The position numbers and the translations under genes are program-made. Positions 7,426 to 16,301 of a stretch of 64,000 nucleotides of DNA are shown here, in pieces (the stretch's first letter is position 1; every line of letters starts with the position of its first letter). The stretch lies in NCBI RefSeq assembly GCF_004343775.1, contig NZ_PTXL01000006.1, positions 124,001 through 188,000 of the forward strand, written 5' to 3'. Source of the stretch: Burkholderia sp. SRS-46 (GTDB taxonomy: Bacteria > Pseudomonadota > Gammaproteobacteria > Burkholderiales > Burkholderiaceae). The notes below the pieces were generated by a model that ran no database searches, was not told the DNA's origin, and saw nothing but the letters and a program-made list of their open reading frames with translations.

Positions 7426-8166
7426 ATGACCAAGAAATCCGCACTCGCGCTGTCGCTCGTTCTCGCCGCCGCCGTGCCCGTCGCGCTGACGCTCGCGTCG
7501 CCCGTCGCGCGCGCGCAGGCCGTCAACCCGCACTTTCCGGAGCCGTCGGGCGTGCTGTCGCTGTCGTCGCAGGCGAGCGCCGAGGTGCCGCAGGACATCA
7601 TCCACATCACGCTGTTCTACGAGCAGCAGGCGAAGGACCCGGGCAGCCTGACGTCCGCGCTGAACCAGCGCGCCGACGCGGCGCTCGCGCAGGCGAAGGG
7701 CGTGTCGGGCGTCACCGCGCACACGGGCGCGTTCTCCGTCTATCCGAGCACCGACCGCGACGGCAAGATTTCCGCGTGGCGCGGCCGCACGGAGATCGTG
7801 CTCGAGTCGCGCGATTTCGCCGCGGCATCGAAGCTCGCGGGCCAGTTGTCGAACCTGATGCAGGTGGCGAACGTCGAGTTCTCGCTGTCGCCGGAAGCGC
7901 AGCGCGCCGCCGAGCAGAAGCTCACGACCGAAGCGATCAAGTCGTTCCGCGTGCGTGCCGAGGAAGCCGCGAAGGCATTCGGCTACAACAGCTATGCGGT
8001 GCGCGACGTGAACGTCGGCGGCGGCCGCAACGTGCAGCCGTATCCGCGCATGATGGCGATGGCCGCCCCCGCGATGGACAGCGCGAAGATGAGCGCGCCG
8101 ATCGCGGTCGAAGGCGGCAAGGCGACCGTGTCGGTCACGGTCAACGGCTCGGTGCAGATGAAGTAA
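7426..8166 (+). CDS. SIMPL domain-containing periplasmic protein
   Basis: The protein has 246 residues with an N-terminal signal peptide (hydrophobic run to about residue 30, cleavage near VARAQA), so it is likely periplasmic. The remainder is one SIMPL/DUF541 domain, recognised by GVLSLSSQASAEVPQDIIHI, the SALNQRADAALAQAK helix and WRGRTEIVLESRDF. Relatives such as E. coli YggE are linked to reduced oxidative stress, but the biochemical activity is unknown. A good Shine-Dalgarno (aaggagt) precedes the ATG. It is monocistronic between two terminators and convergent with lgt. Confidence 0.85.
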   Translation: MTKKSALALSLVLAAAVPVALTLASPVARAQAVNPHFPEPSGVLSLSSQASAEVPQDIIHITLFYEQQAKDPGSLTSALNQRADAALAQAKGVSGVTAHTGAFSVYPSTDRDGKISAWRGRTEIVLESRDFAAASKLAGQLSNLMQVANVEFSLSPEAQRAAEQKLTTEAIKSFRVRAEEAAKAFGYNSYAVRDVNVGGGRNVQPYPRMMAMAAPAMDSAKMSAPIAVEGGKATVSVTVNGSVQMK

Positions 8167-8188
8167 CGCGCCCCCCCGCGTGGATGCA

Positions 8189-8216
8189 AAAACGCCGGCC
8201 CGAAGGCCGGCGTTTT
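8189..8216. terminator. Bidirectional terminator between the SIMPL gene and lgt
   Basis: A 12-bp stem (aaaacgccggcc / ggccggcgtttt) has a 4-nt loop, with T-runs on both strands. It lies between convergent genes. Confidence 0.8.
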
Positions 8217-8248
8217 CCGTTTACGCACGCGTCAATCGCGGGCCCGCA

Positions 8249-9133
8249 TCATGCGGCTGCCGCACGGCGACGATAGGCCCAGACCATCATCAGGATGCCC
8301 GCGAGGATCATCGGCAGCGACAGCCACTGCCCCATCGACAGGTTGAGCGCGAGCAGGCCGAGGAAGTCGTCCGGTTCGCGCGCGAACTCGACCGTGAAGC
8401 GCGCGAGGCCATAGCCGATCAGGAACAGCGCGGACACCGCGCCCATCGGCCGCGACTTGCGCGCGAACAGGAACAGCGCGAAGAACAGCACGACGCCTTC
8501 TAGCGCGATTTCATAGAGCTGCGAAGGATGGCGCGGCAGCATCTGGTACTGCATGAACACGTCGGACAGGTGCCACTTCTCGACCAGCTCCGGATGCTTC
8601 GGCAGCCATGCCGCGTCGTCGCGCATCGCGCCCGGGAACAGCATCGCCCACGGCGCGCCCGGATCGGTCACGCGGCCCCACAGCTCGCCGTTGATGAAGT
8701 TGCCGAGCCGGCCCGCCGCGAGCCCCGTCGGCACCATCGGCGCGACGAAGTCGGTGACCTGCAGCCAGTGGCGCTTGCGCTGCCACGCGAACAGCGTCAT
8801 CGCGAGCGTCACGCCGAGGAAGCCGCCGTGGAACGACATGCCGCCTTCCCACACCTTGAAGATGTCGAGCGGATGCCCGAGGTAATAGCCTGCCTTGTAG
8901 AACAGCACGTAGCCGAGGCGGCCGCCGAGCACCGTGCCGAGCACGCCGTAGAACATCATGTCGTCGATGTCCTTCACGGTCCAGCCCTGCGCGGCGACAT
9001 GCGGCAGCTTCAGGCGGATCCGGCCGACGACGATCGCCGCGATGAACGCGACGAGATACATGAGCCCGTACCAGCGCACGGCCAGCGGCCCGAGATGGAT
9101 CGCAACGGGGTCGAAATTCGGGTGAATGATCAT
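8249..9133 (-). CDS. lgt: Prolipoprotein diacylglyceryl transferase
   Basis: Lgt moves diacylglycerol from phosphatidylglycerol to the lipobox cysteine, the first step of lipoprotein maturation, in the inner membrane. The 294 residues contain about seven membrane segments. The family signature GRLGNFINGELWGR begins at residue 141. H102 (FHGG) and R142 correspond to the essential H103 and R143 of E. coli Lgt. LspA, which acts next, is encoded at 58.4 kb. The gene is single, read leftward, and ends at a shared terminator. Confidence 0.97.
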   Translation of the reverse strand: MIIHPNFDPVAIHLGPLAVRWYGLMYLVAFIAAIVVGRIRLKLPHVAAQGWTVKDIDDMMFYGVLGTVLGGRLGYVLFYKAGYYLGHPLDIFKVWEGGMSFHGGFLGVTLAMTLFAWQRKRHWLQVTDFVAPMVPTGLAAGRLGNFINGELWGRVTDPGAPWAMLFPGAMRDDAAWLPKHPELVEKWHLSDVFMQYQMLPRHPSQLYEIALEGVVLFFALFLFARKSRPMGAVSALFLIGYGLARFTVEFAREPDDFLGLLALNLSMGQWLSLPMILAGILMMVWAYRRRAAAA

Positions 9134-9223
9134 GGGTTAGCGGTGAAGTTTTCGAATTCGGTGCAACGGCACGCCATCGTGCCGCGCCGCGCGTTGGACG
9201 GCGCCGGCGCGCCATCGTTCGCG

Positions 9224-10144
9224 TCATGCATGTGCATTCGACTGCGCACGCACGATGTCGATGAAGCCGGCCAGCACCGGACTGACATCGCCGGTGCGCC
9301 ATGCGAGGCCCGTCTCGACGACGGGCGCGTCGCCTGCGAGCGGCCGGTAGACCACGCCGGTGCGCCGCAGGTTACGCAGCGATTGCGGCACCAGTGCGAC
9401 GCCCATGCCGGCCGACACGAGGCTGACGATCGTCTGCATCTGGATCGCCTCCTGGCCGATGCGCGGGGTCTCCCCCGCCGCGCCGTAGCAGCCCGTAATG
9501 ATGTCATAAAAGCCGGGCGCCAAACGGCGCGGGAAGATCACGAGCGGCAGCGCGGCGACGTCGGCGAGCCGCACCGGTGTGTCGTCGGGCGCGTCGGGCA
9601 CTGCGGCGGCGGGCATCGCCAGCACGAGCGGCTCGCGCACGACCGGCAGGTACGACAGCTCGGCCGCGTGGCGCGGCGGCACCGGCGGAATGATCAGCCC
9701 GGCGTCGATGCGGCCCGCGACGAGCTCCTCGATCTGCACGTCGCTCGTCGCCTCCGCGAGCTGCAGGCGCACCTGCGGGTAGCGCACGCCGAACGCGTGC
9801 AGCAGCGACGGCAGCAGCCCGTAATCGGCGGTCGACACGAACGCGAGCGCGAGCGAGCCGGTCTCGCCGCGCGCGAGGCTGCGTGCGAGCGGCGGCAGCG
9901 CATCGGCCGCCTCGAGCAGCTTGCGCACGTCCGGCAGCAACGCGGCGCCGACCGCCGTCAGCGCGACCGAGCGCTTGGTCCGGGCGAACAGCGCGACGCC
10001 GAGCGCGTCCTCGAGCGCGCGGATCGCCTGCGACAGCGGCGGCTGCGTCATCGACAGGCGCGTCGCCGCGCGGCCGAAATGCCGCTCCTCGGCGACCGCG
10101 ACGAAATAGCGCCATTGGCGCAGGTCCGGGGTCGGGTCAGTCAT
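9224..10144 (-). CDS. LysR-family regulator divergent from ilvD
   Basis: The protein has 306 residues. The N-terminal winged helix-turn-helix (residues about 5-65, FGRAATRLSMTQPPLSQAIRALE) is typical of the CatR/BenM-like branch, and the rest is a periplasmic-binding-like effector domain. It is transcribed away from ilvD with 138 bp between the two start codons, and an inverted repeat at 10151-10168 lies beside its own start codon. The likely job is control of ilvD and itself, by analogy with IlvR-type arrangements. The effector is unknown. Confidence 0.85.
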   Translation of the reverse strand: MTDPTPDLRQWRYFVAVAEERHFGRAATRLSMTQPPLSQAIRALEDALGVALFARTKRSVALTAVGAALLPDVRKLLEAADALPPLARSLARGETGSLALAFVSTADYGLLPSLLHAFGVRYPQVRLQLAEATSDVQIEELVAGRIDAGLIIPPVPPRHAAELSYLPVVREPLVLAMPAAAVPDAPDDTPVRLADVAALPLVIFPRRLAPGFYDIITGCYGAAGETPRIGQEAIQMQTIVSLVSAGMGVALVPQSLRNLRRTGVVYRPLAGDAPVVETGLAWRTGDVSPVLAGFIDIVRAQSNAHA

Positions 10145-10150
10145 ATGAAA

Positions 10151-10168
10151 ATCGACCTAATAGGCGAT
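10151..10168. promoter_or_regulatory. Candidate LysR operator in the LysR-ilvD intergenic region
   Basis: ATCG-a-CCTA-a-TAGG-CGAT is an inverted repeat with a one-base bulge, 6 bp upstream of the regulator's start codon. A -10-like TAATAT (10172-10177) for ilvD follows directly with no good -35, which fits an activator-dependent promoter. The ilvD leader then contains a 7-bp hairpin (ccggtgc/gcaccgg, 10222-10248). Confidence 0.45.
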
Positions 10169-10282
10169 GAATAATATATTGGACACCCCAAAAGGGAAAC
10201 TGCATCCTTGCCTCATCCGGACCGGTGCGCCGCTCGCGGCTGCACCGGCCGAGGTCCCCGCAAAACAAGGATGGAGCCCCCC

Positions 10283-11956
10283 ATGCCCTACAACCGCCGC
10301 TCGAAGAACGTCACGCAAGGCGTGGCCCGTTCGCCGAACCGCTCGATGTATTACGCGCTCGGCTACCAGAAGGACGATTTCGACAAGCCGATGATCGGCA
10401 TCGCCAACGGCCATTCGACGATCACGCCGTGCAACGCGGGCCTGCAGCGCCTGTCCGATGCCGCGGTCGCGGCCGTGAAGGCCGCCGATGCGAACCCGCA
10501 GATCTTCGGCACGCCGACGATCTCGGACGGCATGTCGATGGGCACGGAGGGGATGAAGTACTCGCTCGTGTCGCGCGAGGTGATCGCCGACTGCATCGAG
10601 ACCTGCGTACAGGGCCAGTGGATGGACGGCGTGGTGGTGGTCGGCGGCTGCGACAAGAACATGCCGGGCGGCATGATCGCGCTCGCGCGCCTGAACGTGC
10701 CGGGCATCTACGTGTATGGCGGCACGATCCGCCCCGGCCACTGGAAGGGCAAGGATCTCACGATCGTGTCGTCGTTCGAGGCGGTCGGCGAGTTCACCGC
10801 GGGGCGGATGTCGCAGGAGGATTTCGAAGGGGTCGAGCAGAACGCGTGTCCGACGACCGGCTCGTGCGGCGGCATGTACACCGCGAACACGATGAGTTCG
10901 TCGTTCGAGGCGCTGGGCATGTCGCTGCTGTATTCGTCGACGATGGCGAACCCCGACCAGGAAAAGGTCGACTCGGCCGCCGAATCGGCGCGCGTGCTCG
11001 TCGAAGCGGTGAAGCAGGACCTGAAGCCGCGCGACATCATCACGAAGCAGTCGATCGAGAATGCGGTGTCGCTGATCATGGCGACCGGCGGCTCGACCAA
11101 CGCGGTGCTGCACTATCTTGCGATCGCGCATGCGGCCGAGGTCGAGTGGACCATCGACGACTTCGAGCGCATTCGCAAGCGCGTGCCGGTGATCTGCGAC
11201 CTGAAGCCGTCGGGCCAGTACGTCGCGACCGACCTGCACCAGGCCGGCGGCATTCCGCAGGTGCTGAAGATCCTGCTCGACGCGGGCCTGCTGCACGGCG
11301 ACTGCGTGACGATCACGGGCCGCACGCTCGCCGAGGAGCTGCAGGATGTCGCGGGCGTGCCGCGCGCGGACCAGAAGGTGATCTACCCGATCGATCACGC
11401 CCTGTACAAGGAAGGCCACCTCGCGATCCTGAAGGGCAACCTCGCGGAAGACGGCGCGGTCGCGAAGATCTCCGGCCTGAAGAACCCGGTGATCACCGGC
11501 CCCGCGCGCGTGTTCGACGACGAGCAGAGCGCGATGGACGCGATCCTCGGCGACCGGATCAATGCGGGCGACGTGCTCGTGCTGCGCTACCTCGGCCCGC
11601 AGGGCGGCCCGGGGATGCCGGAAATGCTCGCGCCGACCTCGGCGATCATCGGCAAGGGCCTCGGCGAATCGGTCGGCTTCATCACCGACGGCCGCTTCTC
11701 GGGCGGCACCTGGGGCATGGTGGTCGGCCACGTCGCGCCGGAAGCGTTCGTCGGCGGCACGATCGCGCTCGTGCAGGAAGGAGATTCGATCACGATCGAC
11801 GCGCTCAGGCTGTTGCTGCAGCTCAACGTCGACGACGCCGAACTGGCGCGCCGCCGCGCCGCGTGGAAGCAGCCGGCGCCACGCTACACGCGCGGCGTGC
11901 TCGCGAAGTTCGCGGCGCTCGCGCGCCCGGCGAACCAGGGCGCCGTGACCGGCTGA
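10283..11956 (+). CDS. ilvD: Dihydroxy-acid dehydratase
   Basis: IlvD dehydrates 2,3-dihydroxy-isovalerate and -3-methylvalerate in valine, isoleucine and leucine (and pantothenate) synthesis. The protein has 557 residues, the shorter class of the family (E. coli has 616). Putative Fe-S ligands C50 (TITPC), C123 (GGCDKNMPGG) and C195 (TTGSCGGMYTANTM) are present. I chose the ATG at 10283, with GGAG six bases before it; an ATG at 10271 has no properly spaced Shine-Dalgarno. Other ilv genes are not nearby. A GC-rich hairpin with a CCTTTGCTTTT tail (12003-12036) follows at the end of the gene. Confidence 0.95.
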   Translation: MPYNRRSKNVTQGVARSPNRSMYYALGYQKDDFDKPMIGIANGHSTITPCNAGLQRLSDAAVAAVKAADANPQIFGTPTISDGMSMGTEGMKYSLVSREVIADCIETCVQGQWMDGVVVVGGCDKNMPGGMIALARLNVPGIYVYGGTIRPGHWKGKDLTIVSSFEAVGEFTAGRMSQEDFEGVEQNACPTTGSCGGMYTANTMSSSFEALGMSLLYSSTMANPDQEKVDSAAESARVLVEAVKQDLKPRDIITKQSIENAVSLIMATGGSTNAVLHYLAIAHAAEVEWTIDDFERIRKRVPVICDLKPSGQYVATDLHQAGGIPQVLKILLDAGLLHGDCVTITGRTLAEELQDVAGVPRADQKVIYPIDHALYKEGHLAILKGNLAEDGAVAKISGLKNPVITGPARVFDDEQSAMDAILGDRINAGDVLVLRYLGPQGGPGMPEMLAPTSAIIGKGLGESVGFITDGRFSGGTWGMVVGHVAPEAFVGGTIALVQEGDSITIDALRLLLQLNVDDAELARRRAAWKQPAPRYTRGVLAKFAALARPANQGAVTG

Positions 11957-12002
11957 CGGCACGGCCGGATTACGATGCGGCCCTGATTCGACGGGCCGCG
12001 CC

Positions 12003-12036
12003 GCGCGCGCGAAAGCCGCGCGCGCCCTTTGCTTTT
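12003..12036 (+). terminator. Likely terminator after ilvD
   Basis: Arms gcgcgcgcg (12003-12011) and cgcgcgcgc (12017-12025) are followed by a broken T-run. The simple CG repeat makes the pairing register uncertain. A TATAAT hexamer at 12036-12041 may be the -10 of the cytochrome gene. Confidence 0.5.
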
Positions 12037-12083
12037 ATAATTTGCAGACGTCATGCCGGCTGTGCCTGCCGGCGGAGAACTGC

Positions 12084-12407
12084 ATGAAACAGACGATCCT
12101 GCGCGCAACGATCCTGACCCTGCTGCTCGGCAGCACGGCGGCGCGCGCCGCTGAAGCCGACGGCCTGGCGCTCGCGCAACGCAAGAACTGCATGGCCTGC
12201 CATGCGGTCGGCAAGCCGCTGATGGGCCCGTCGTTCCGCGATATTGCCAGCAAGTACGCGCCGCGCGGCGACGCCGGCGACTATCTCGCCCAGACCATCG
12301 TGAAAGGCAGCGTCGGGGTATGGGGCAATGTGCCGATGCCCGCGAACACGCAACTGACGGGCGCCGAGGCGCACGCGCTCGCGAACTGGGTGATGTCGCT
12401 CAGATAA
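12084..12407 (+). CDS. Class I c-type cytochrome (c551/c552-like)
   Basis: The protein has 107 residues: a signal peptide (to about A23, TAARA) and a small monohaem domain. The haem-binding motif CMACH is at residues 36-40 and the distal Met is M85 in VPMPANTQ. This architecture is that of soluble periplasmic electron carriers that feed cytochrome oxidases or peroxidases. The start is the ATG at 12084 with GGAG seven bases upstream; an earlier in-frame ATG would spoil the signal peptide. It stands alone, so its partner oxidase cannot be inferred. Confidence 0.92.
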   Translation: MKQTILRATILTLLLGSTAARAAEADGLALAQRKNCMACHAVGKPLMGPSFRDIASKYAPRGDAGDYLAQTIVKGSVGVWGNVPMPANTQLTGAEAHALANWVMSLR

Positions 12408-12491
12408 GGACCGCCCCCGGCAAGGCGCGCAAACGGGCCTGGCCGGCCTCCGTCGCGGCACGTCGCCACGGGTGCCGACCCACCTTCCGGC

Positions 12492-13091
12492 TCAGTCCGG
12501 ATGCGCGGTCCGGCGGCGTGCGATCTCTTCGTCGACCGCGTCCCGCACCCACTCCATCACTTCGGTCTCGAGGGCCAGCGCCACTTCGCGCGTGATCTGG
12601 CTGACGAGCCATGCCGTGTGGTCGTGCAGCGCATCGCGGCAACGCGCCTCGATCGCTTCCCGCCCTGCTCCGGTCAGGTAATTCGTCAGGCGATTGCGCA
12701 AGCGCTCGGCGATGTGCTGCGCGTCTTCCGGCGTGAGCACGGCAGGCGCCGGTGCGCCGACCGTGGCCGCCGCCACCGCTTCCTGCTCGCCGGCGATCTG
12801 GTCGTCGGCACCGCCCGGCGGCAGTTCGACGGCCGGCACATGCGGCGTCGGCACCGGTTCGACGGTCACCGTCTCGGGGTCGGCTTCGACTTCGACCGGC
12901 CGTGCGTCGGCGGCGGCCGCGCCCGCCGCGTCGGTGCGCGCCGGACTGCCCGGCGCGATCACGTCGGTGAGCACCGGAATCGCCGCGTCGTCGTGCGGCG
13001 TTACAGCCGCACGCGGGCGCGCGCGCGCCGGATCGCCCGGCACCAGCACGTCGGTCAGTGTCGGGATGGAGGAGGATTCTGCTTGCCTCAC
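12492..13091 (-). CDS. DUF2486-family protein with duplicated IPxLTDV motif
   Basis: The protein has 199 residues and I know of no assigned function. Two copies of a 16-residue motif occur near the N-terminus: IPTLTDVLVPGDPARA (9-24) and IPVLTDVIAPGSPART (38-53). An Ala/Pro/Val-rich acidic linker follows to about residue 115, and then a conserved helical C-terminal domain (HIAERLRNRLTNYL ... EVMEWVRDAVDEEIARR). No signal peptide or membrane segment is present. It follows holC by 24 bp on the same strand and belongs to the pepA-holC locus, so a link to the replisome is a reasonable guess only. Confidence 0.8.
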   Translation of the reverse strand: MRQAESSSIPTLTDVLVPGDPARARPRAAVTPHDDAAIPVLTDVIAPGSPARTDAAGAAAADARPVEVEADPETVTVEPVPTPHVPAVELPPGGADDQIAGEQEAVAAATVGAPAPAVLTPEDAQHIAERLRNRLTNYLTGAGREAIEARCRDALHDHTAWLVSQITREVALALETEVMEWVRDAVDEEIARRRTAHPD

Positions 13092-13115
13092 GGGGATACT
13101 CCGTCGACTGGTTGG

Positions 13116-13532
13116 CTAGCTGCCCTGCTTGTGGTTGTTCAGAGCGTAACCCCGATCGCGATAGAAGCGGTAGCGCTCGCGGCCCGCCGCCAGCTCGGCC
13201 GGCTCGTTGCCGACCACCTCGAGCAGGCGCTCGAAGCGCGCGAACTGCGCCGGCACCGTCGCGCCGAGATTCAGCAGCACCTGATGATGCGGCACCTTGT
13301 CGAGATCGGTGGTCAGCACGATCGGCGTATCGGCCGCGTGCGCGCTGTCGACCCCGCAATGCGGGATGAAATCGAGCGGCGAGAACGTCCAGAGCCGCTC
13401 GTCGAGCGCGCGCAGGCGCGCGGGCTCGGCGAGCACGACGACCGGCAGCCCGGCCTGGTAGGCCTTGCGCAACAGCCGGCACGCGTAGGCGAGCGAATCG
13501 CCGACGTTCGTGTGGAAATCGATCCGCGTCAT
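13116..13532 (-). CDS. holC: DNA polymerase III subunit chi
   Basis: The chi subunit of the clamp-loader complex binds single-stranded DNA-binding protein and bridges it to the polymerase III holoenzyme. The 138 residues include the family's start (TRIDFHTNVGDSLAYACRLLRKAY), the FSPLDFIPHC segment and the RFYRDRGYAL C-terminal element. It lies 34 bp downstream of pepA on the same strand and 24 bp upstream of the DUF2486 gene, as in other proteobacteria where pepA and holC are neighbours. Confidence 0.93.
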   Translation of the reverse strand: MTRIDFHTNVGDSLAYACRLLRKAYQAGLPVVVLAEPARLRALDERLWTFSPLDFIPHCGVDSAHAADTPIVLTTDLDKVPHHQVLLNLGATVPAQFARFERLLEVVGNEPAELAAGRERYRFYRDRGYALNNHKQGS

Positions 13533-13566
13533 CGCCCGAACGCCCGCCGCGTCATCCGCTCCGCCA

Positions 13567-15078
13567 TCACTGGCCGGCGCGGTCGATCAGGAACTGCGCG
13601 AGCAGCGGCACCGGACGGCCGGTCGCGCCCTTCGCGGCGCCGCCCTTCCATGCGGTGCCGGCGATGTCGAGGTGCGCCCACGGGTACTTCTCGGTGAAGC
13701 GCGACAGGAAGCACGCGGCCGTCACGGCACCGGCCGGGCGCCCGCCGATGTTCGCGAGATCCGCGAAGTTCGACTTCAGCTGGTCCTGGTACTCGTCGTC
13801 GAGCGGCATGCGCCATGCCGGATCGTTCGCCTCGCGCGACGCGTCGAGCAGTTCGCCCGCCAGCGCGTCGTCCTTCGAGAACAGGCCGCTGTTGTGGCCG
13901 CCGAGCGCGATCACGCAGGCGCCCGTCAGCGTCGCGACGTCGATCACCGCGGCCGGCTTGAAGCGCTCCGCGTAGGTCAGCGCGTCGCACAGGATCAGGC
14001 GGCCCTCGGCGTCGGTGTTCAGCACCTCGATCGTCAGCCCCTTCATGCTCGTGACGATGTCGCCCGGCTTGGTCGCGTTGCCGCCCGGCATGTTCTCGCA
14101 GGTCGGCACGACCGCGATGACGTTGATCTTCAGGCCCATCTCGGCGACCGCGCGGATCGTGCCGAGCACCGAGCCCGCGCCGCCCATGTCGTACTTCATC
14201 TCGTCCATGCCCTCGCCCGGCTTCAGCGAGATGCCGCCCGTGTCGAACGTGATGCCCTTGCCGACCAGCACGACCGGCGCGGCCTTCGCGGCGGCGCCCT
14301 GGTAGTGCAGCACGATGAACTGCGGCGGTTCGACCGACGCGCGCGCGACCGACAGGAACGAGCCCATCTTCAGCGCCTGGATCTGCTTCAGGCCGAGCAC
14401 CTCGGCCTTCAGGCCCCAATCCTTCGCGATCTGCTTCGCGGTGTTCGCGAGGTAGGTCGGCGTGCAGACGTTGCCCGGCAGGTTGCCCAGATCGCGGGTC
14501 AGATCCATCCCGTTGGCAAGCGCGACGGCCTGCTTGACCGCGACCTTCGCGGTCTTCTCGTCGGCCGGATCGACGCTGAACACGATGCGCTTGAGCGCAT
14601 GCGACGCCGGCTCCGGCTTGCTCTTCATCTGCGTGAAGCGGTAGGTCTCGTTGCGCAGCGCGAGGATCGCCGCGCGCACGCCCCAGTCGGAGCCGCGCTC
14701 GTCGACCGGCAGCTGGGCCAGCGTGAAGGTGACCTGAACGACCTTGGTCGCGAGCAGCGCGCGCCACGCGGCCGTCACCGCGTCGTGGTAGGCCTTCTGG
14801 TTGAAGGCGTCCTGCTTGCCGAGGCCGACCAGCAGCACCCGCGACGCGCCGATGCCCGACACTTCGTGCAGGAACAGCGTCTTGCCGCGCTTGCCGTCCA
14901 TGTCGCCGGCCTTCACGATGCGCGAGATCAGCCCCTTGGTGGCCGTATCGATGTCGAGCGCCGCGCCCGACAGCGTCTGCGCCTCGAAGATGCCGAGCAC
15001 GATGCAGTCGGACTTCCCGGTCAGGAACCCCTTCGACTCCCCCTTGCTCCAATCACAGCCTTTTATGCTAAAGTCCAT
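13567..15078 (-). CDS. pepA: Leucyl aminopeptidase (M17)
   Basis: This is a cytosolic two-metal aminopeptidase with broad activity on peptide N-termini; in E. coli the same protein also binds DNA (carAB control and Xer recombination). The 503 residues carry the M17 signature NTDAEGRL at 354-361 and the metal/catalytic stretch VGKGITFDTGGISLKP at 272-287 (K274, D279). The start is the ATG at 15078 with GAGGA upstream. It is divergent from lptF, with start codons 122 bp apart, and probably cotranscribed with holC and the DUF2486 gene. Confidence 0.96.
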   Translation of the reverse strand: MDFSIKGCDWSKGESKGFLTGKSDCIVLGIFEAQTLSGAALDIDTATKGLISRIVKAGDMDGKRGKTLFLHEVSGIGASRVLLVGLGKQDAFNQKAYHDAVTAAWRALLATKVVQVTFTLAQLPVDERGSDWGVRAAILALRNETYRFTQMKSKPEPASHALKRIVFSVDPADEKTAKVAVKQAVALANGMDLTRDLGNLPGNVCTPTYLANTAKQIAKDWGLKAEVLGLKQIQALKMGSFLSVARASVEPPQFIVLHYQGAAAKAAPVVLVGKGITFDTGGISLKPGEGMDEMKYDMGGAGSVLGTIRAVAEMGLKINVIAVVPTCENMPGGNATKPGDIVTSMKGLTIEVLNTDAEGRLILCDALTYAERFKPAAVIDVATLTGACVIALGGHNSGLFSKDDALAGELLDASREANDPAWRMPLDDEYQDQLKSNFADLANIGGRPAGAVTAACFLSRFTEKYPWAHLDIAGTAWKGGAAKGATGRPVPLLAQFLIDRAGQ

Positions 15079-15200
15079 CGCGCTTGTCCTCGGATAAAAT
15101 CTGGGCTAAGGATGAAAGCCGCAATTATCCGCTATTTTTCCCGTGGCGGCGCGAACGCCCGCCCGCGCGAGCATCGCGTCCCGCCCTCTTCTCATCAAGA

Positions 15201-16298
15201 ATGATCTTCGAACGCTCCCTCCAGCGCGAGCTTGCGTATACGGCTGGCGCCGTGTTCATGGTGCTGCTCACGATCATGCTCACGACGATGATGATCCGCA
15301 TCGTCGGCTTTGCCGCGTCCGGTGAAATCGACCCGAAGGACGTGCTCGTGCTGATCGGCCTGACCGTGATCGGCTACCTCGCCGTGATGCTCGTCGTCAC
15401 GCTGTTCGTTTCGATCCTGTTCGTGCTGACCCGGTGGTACCGGGATTCCGAAATGGTGGTCTGGCTCGCGTCCGGCGTGAGCCTGACCCGCCTCATCAAG
15501 CCGATCGGCGTGTTCGCGACGCCGATCGTCCTGCTGATCGCGTTCTTCGCGTTCGTCGGCTGGCCGTGGTCGAACCAGCAGAGCAAGTTGATCAAGGCGC
15601 GCTTCCAGCAGCGCGACGAAATCTCGCTGCTCGCGCCCGGCCAGTTCCGCGAATCGACGTCGAATCACCGCGTGTTCTTCATCGAGAAGATGGCGCCGGA
15701 CCAGAGCAAGGTGCAGAACGTGTTCGTGACGTCGACCGAGAACGGCAAGGTCAACATCGTCGTGTCGCAGACGGGCCACACCGAAACCATGAAGGACGGC
15801 GACCGCTTCGTCGTGCTCGAGAACGGCCGCCGCTACGACGGCACGCCCGGCCAGCCGAACTTCAAGATCATGGAGTTCGAGCGCTACGGCGTGAAGATCA
15901 CGAGCAAGCCGGTCGTCAACGCGACGACCACGACCGGCACGCCGACGCCGGAGCTCCTGCGCAGCCCGACCCGCGAGAACCTCGCCGAGTTCGCGTGGCG
16001 CGCGGGCCTGCCGCTGATCGCGATCAACCTGATGGTGCTCGGCATCCCGCTCGCCTACCAGAACCCGCGCCGCAGCCGCACGATCAACCTCGTGATGGCC
16101 GTGCTGATCTACCTGACCTACTCGAACCTGCTGAACGTCGTGCAGGCGCAGATCGAGCAGGGCAAGCTGCCGTTCGGCGTCGGCCTCGTCGGCCTGCACC
16201 TGGTCGTCGCGGCGATCGTCGGCGTCATCTTCTGGCTGCGGGTGCGCAACCGCCCGCTGTTTTCACGCGCGCTGTTCAGCCGCTCGACGGGAGCATGA
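15201..16298 (+). CDS. lptF: LPS export ABC transporter permease LptF
   Basis: LptF forms with LptG the membrane part of the LptB2FG extractor, which pulls lipopolysaccharide from the inner membrane into the Lpt bridge. The 365 residues have the YjgP/YjgQ architecture: membrane helices in the first 110 residues, a periplasmic beta-jellyroll (about 130-260) and three more helices. The start is the ATG at 15201 (MIFERSLQRELAYT), which matches the family N-terminus; an in-frame ATG at 15084 overlaps the pepA promoter region and is rejected. lptG starts 3 bp after the stop. Confidence 0.95.
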   Translation: MIFERSLQRELAYTAGAVFMVLLTIMLTTMMIRIVGFAASGEIDPKDVLVLIGLTVIGYLAVMLVVTLFVSILFVLTRWYRDSEMVVWLASGVSLTRLIKPIGVFATPIVLLIAFFAFVGWPWSNQQSKLIKARFQQRDEISLLAPGQFRESTSNHRVFFIEKMAPDQSKVQNVFVTSTENGKVNIVVSQTGHTETMKDGDRFVVLENGRRYDGTPGQPNFKIMEFERYGVKITSKPVVNATTTTGTPTPELLRSPTRENLAEFAWRAGLPLIAINLMVLGIPLAYQNPRRSRTINLVMAVLIYLTYSNLLNVVQAQIEQGKLPFGVGLVGLHLVVAAIVGVIFWLRVRNRPLFSRALFSRSTGA

Positions 16299-16301
16299 TC
16301 G

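Noticed and set aside
12003..12025. CG-repeat stretch as a possible Z-DNA or regulatory element
   Set aside because: It fits the stem of a terminator after ilvD and is short; no further support.
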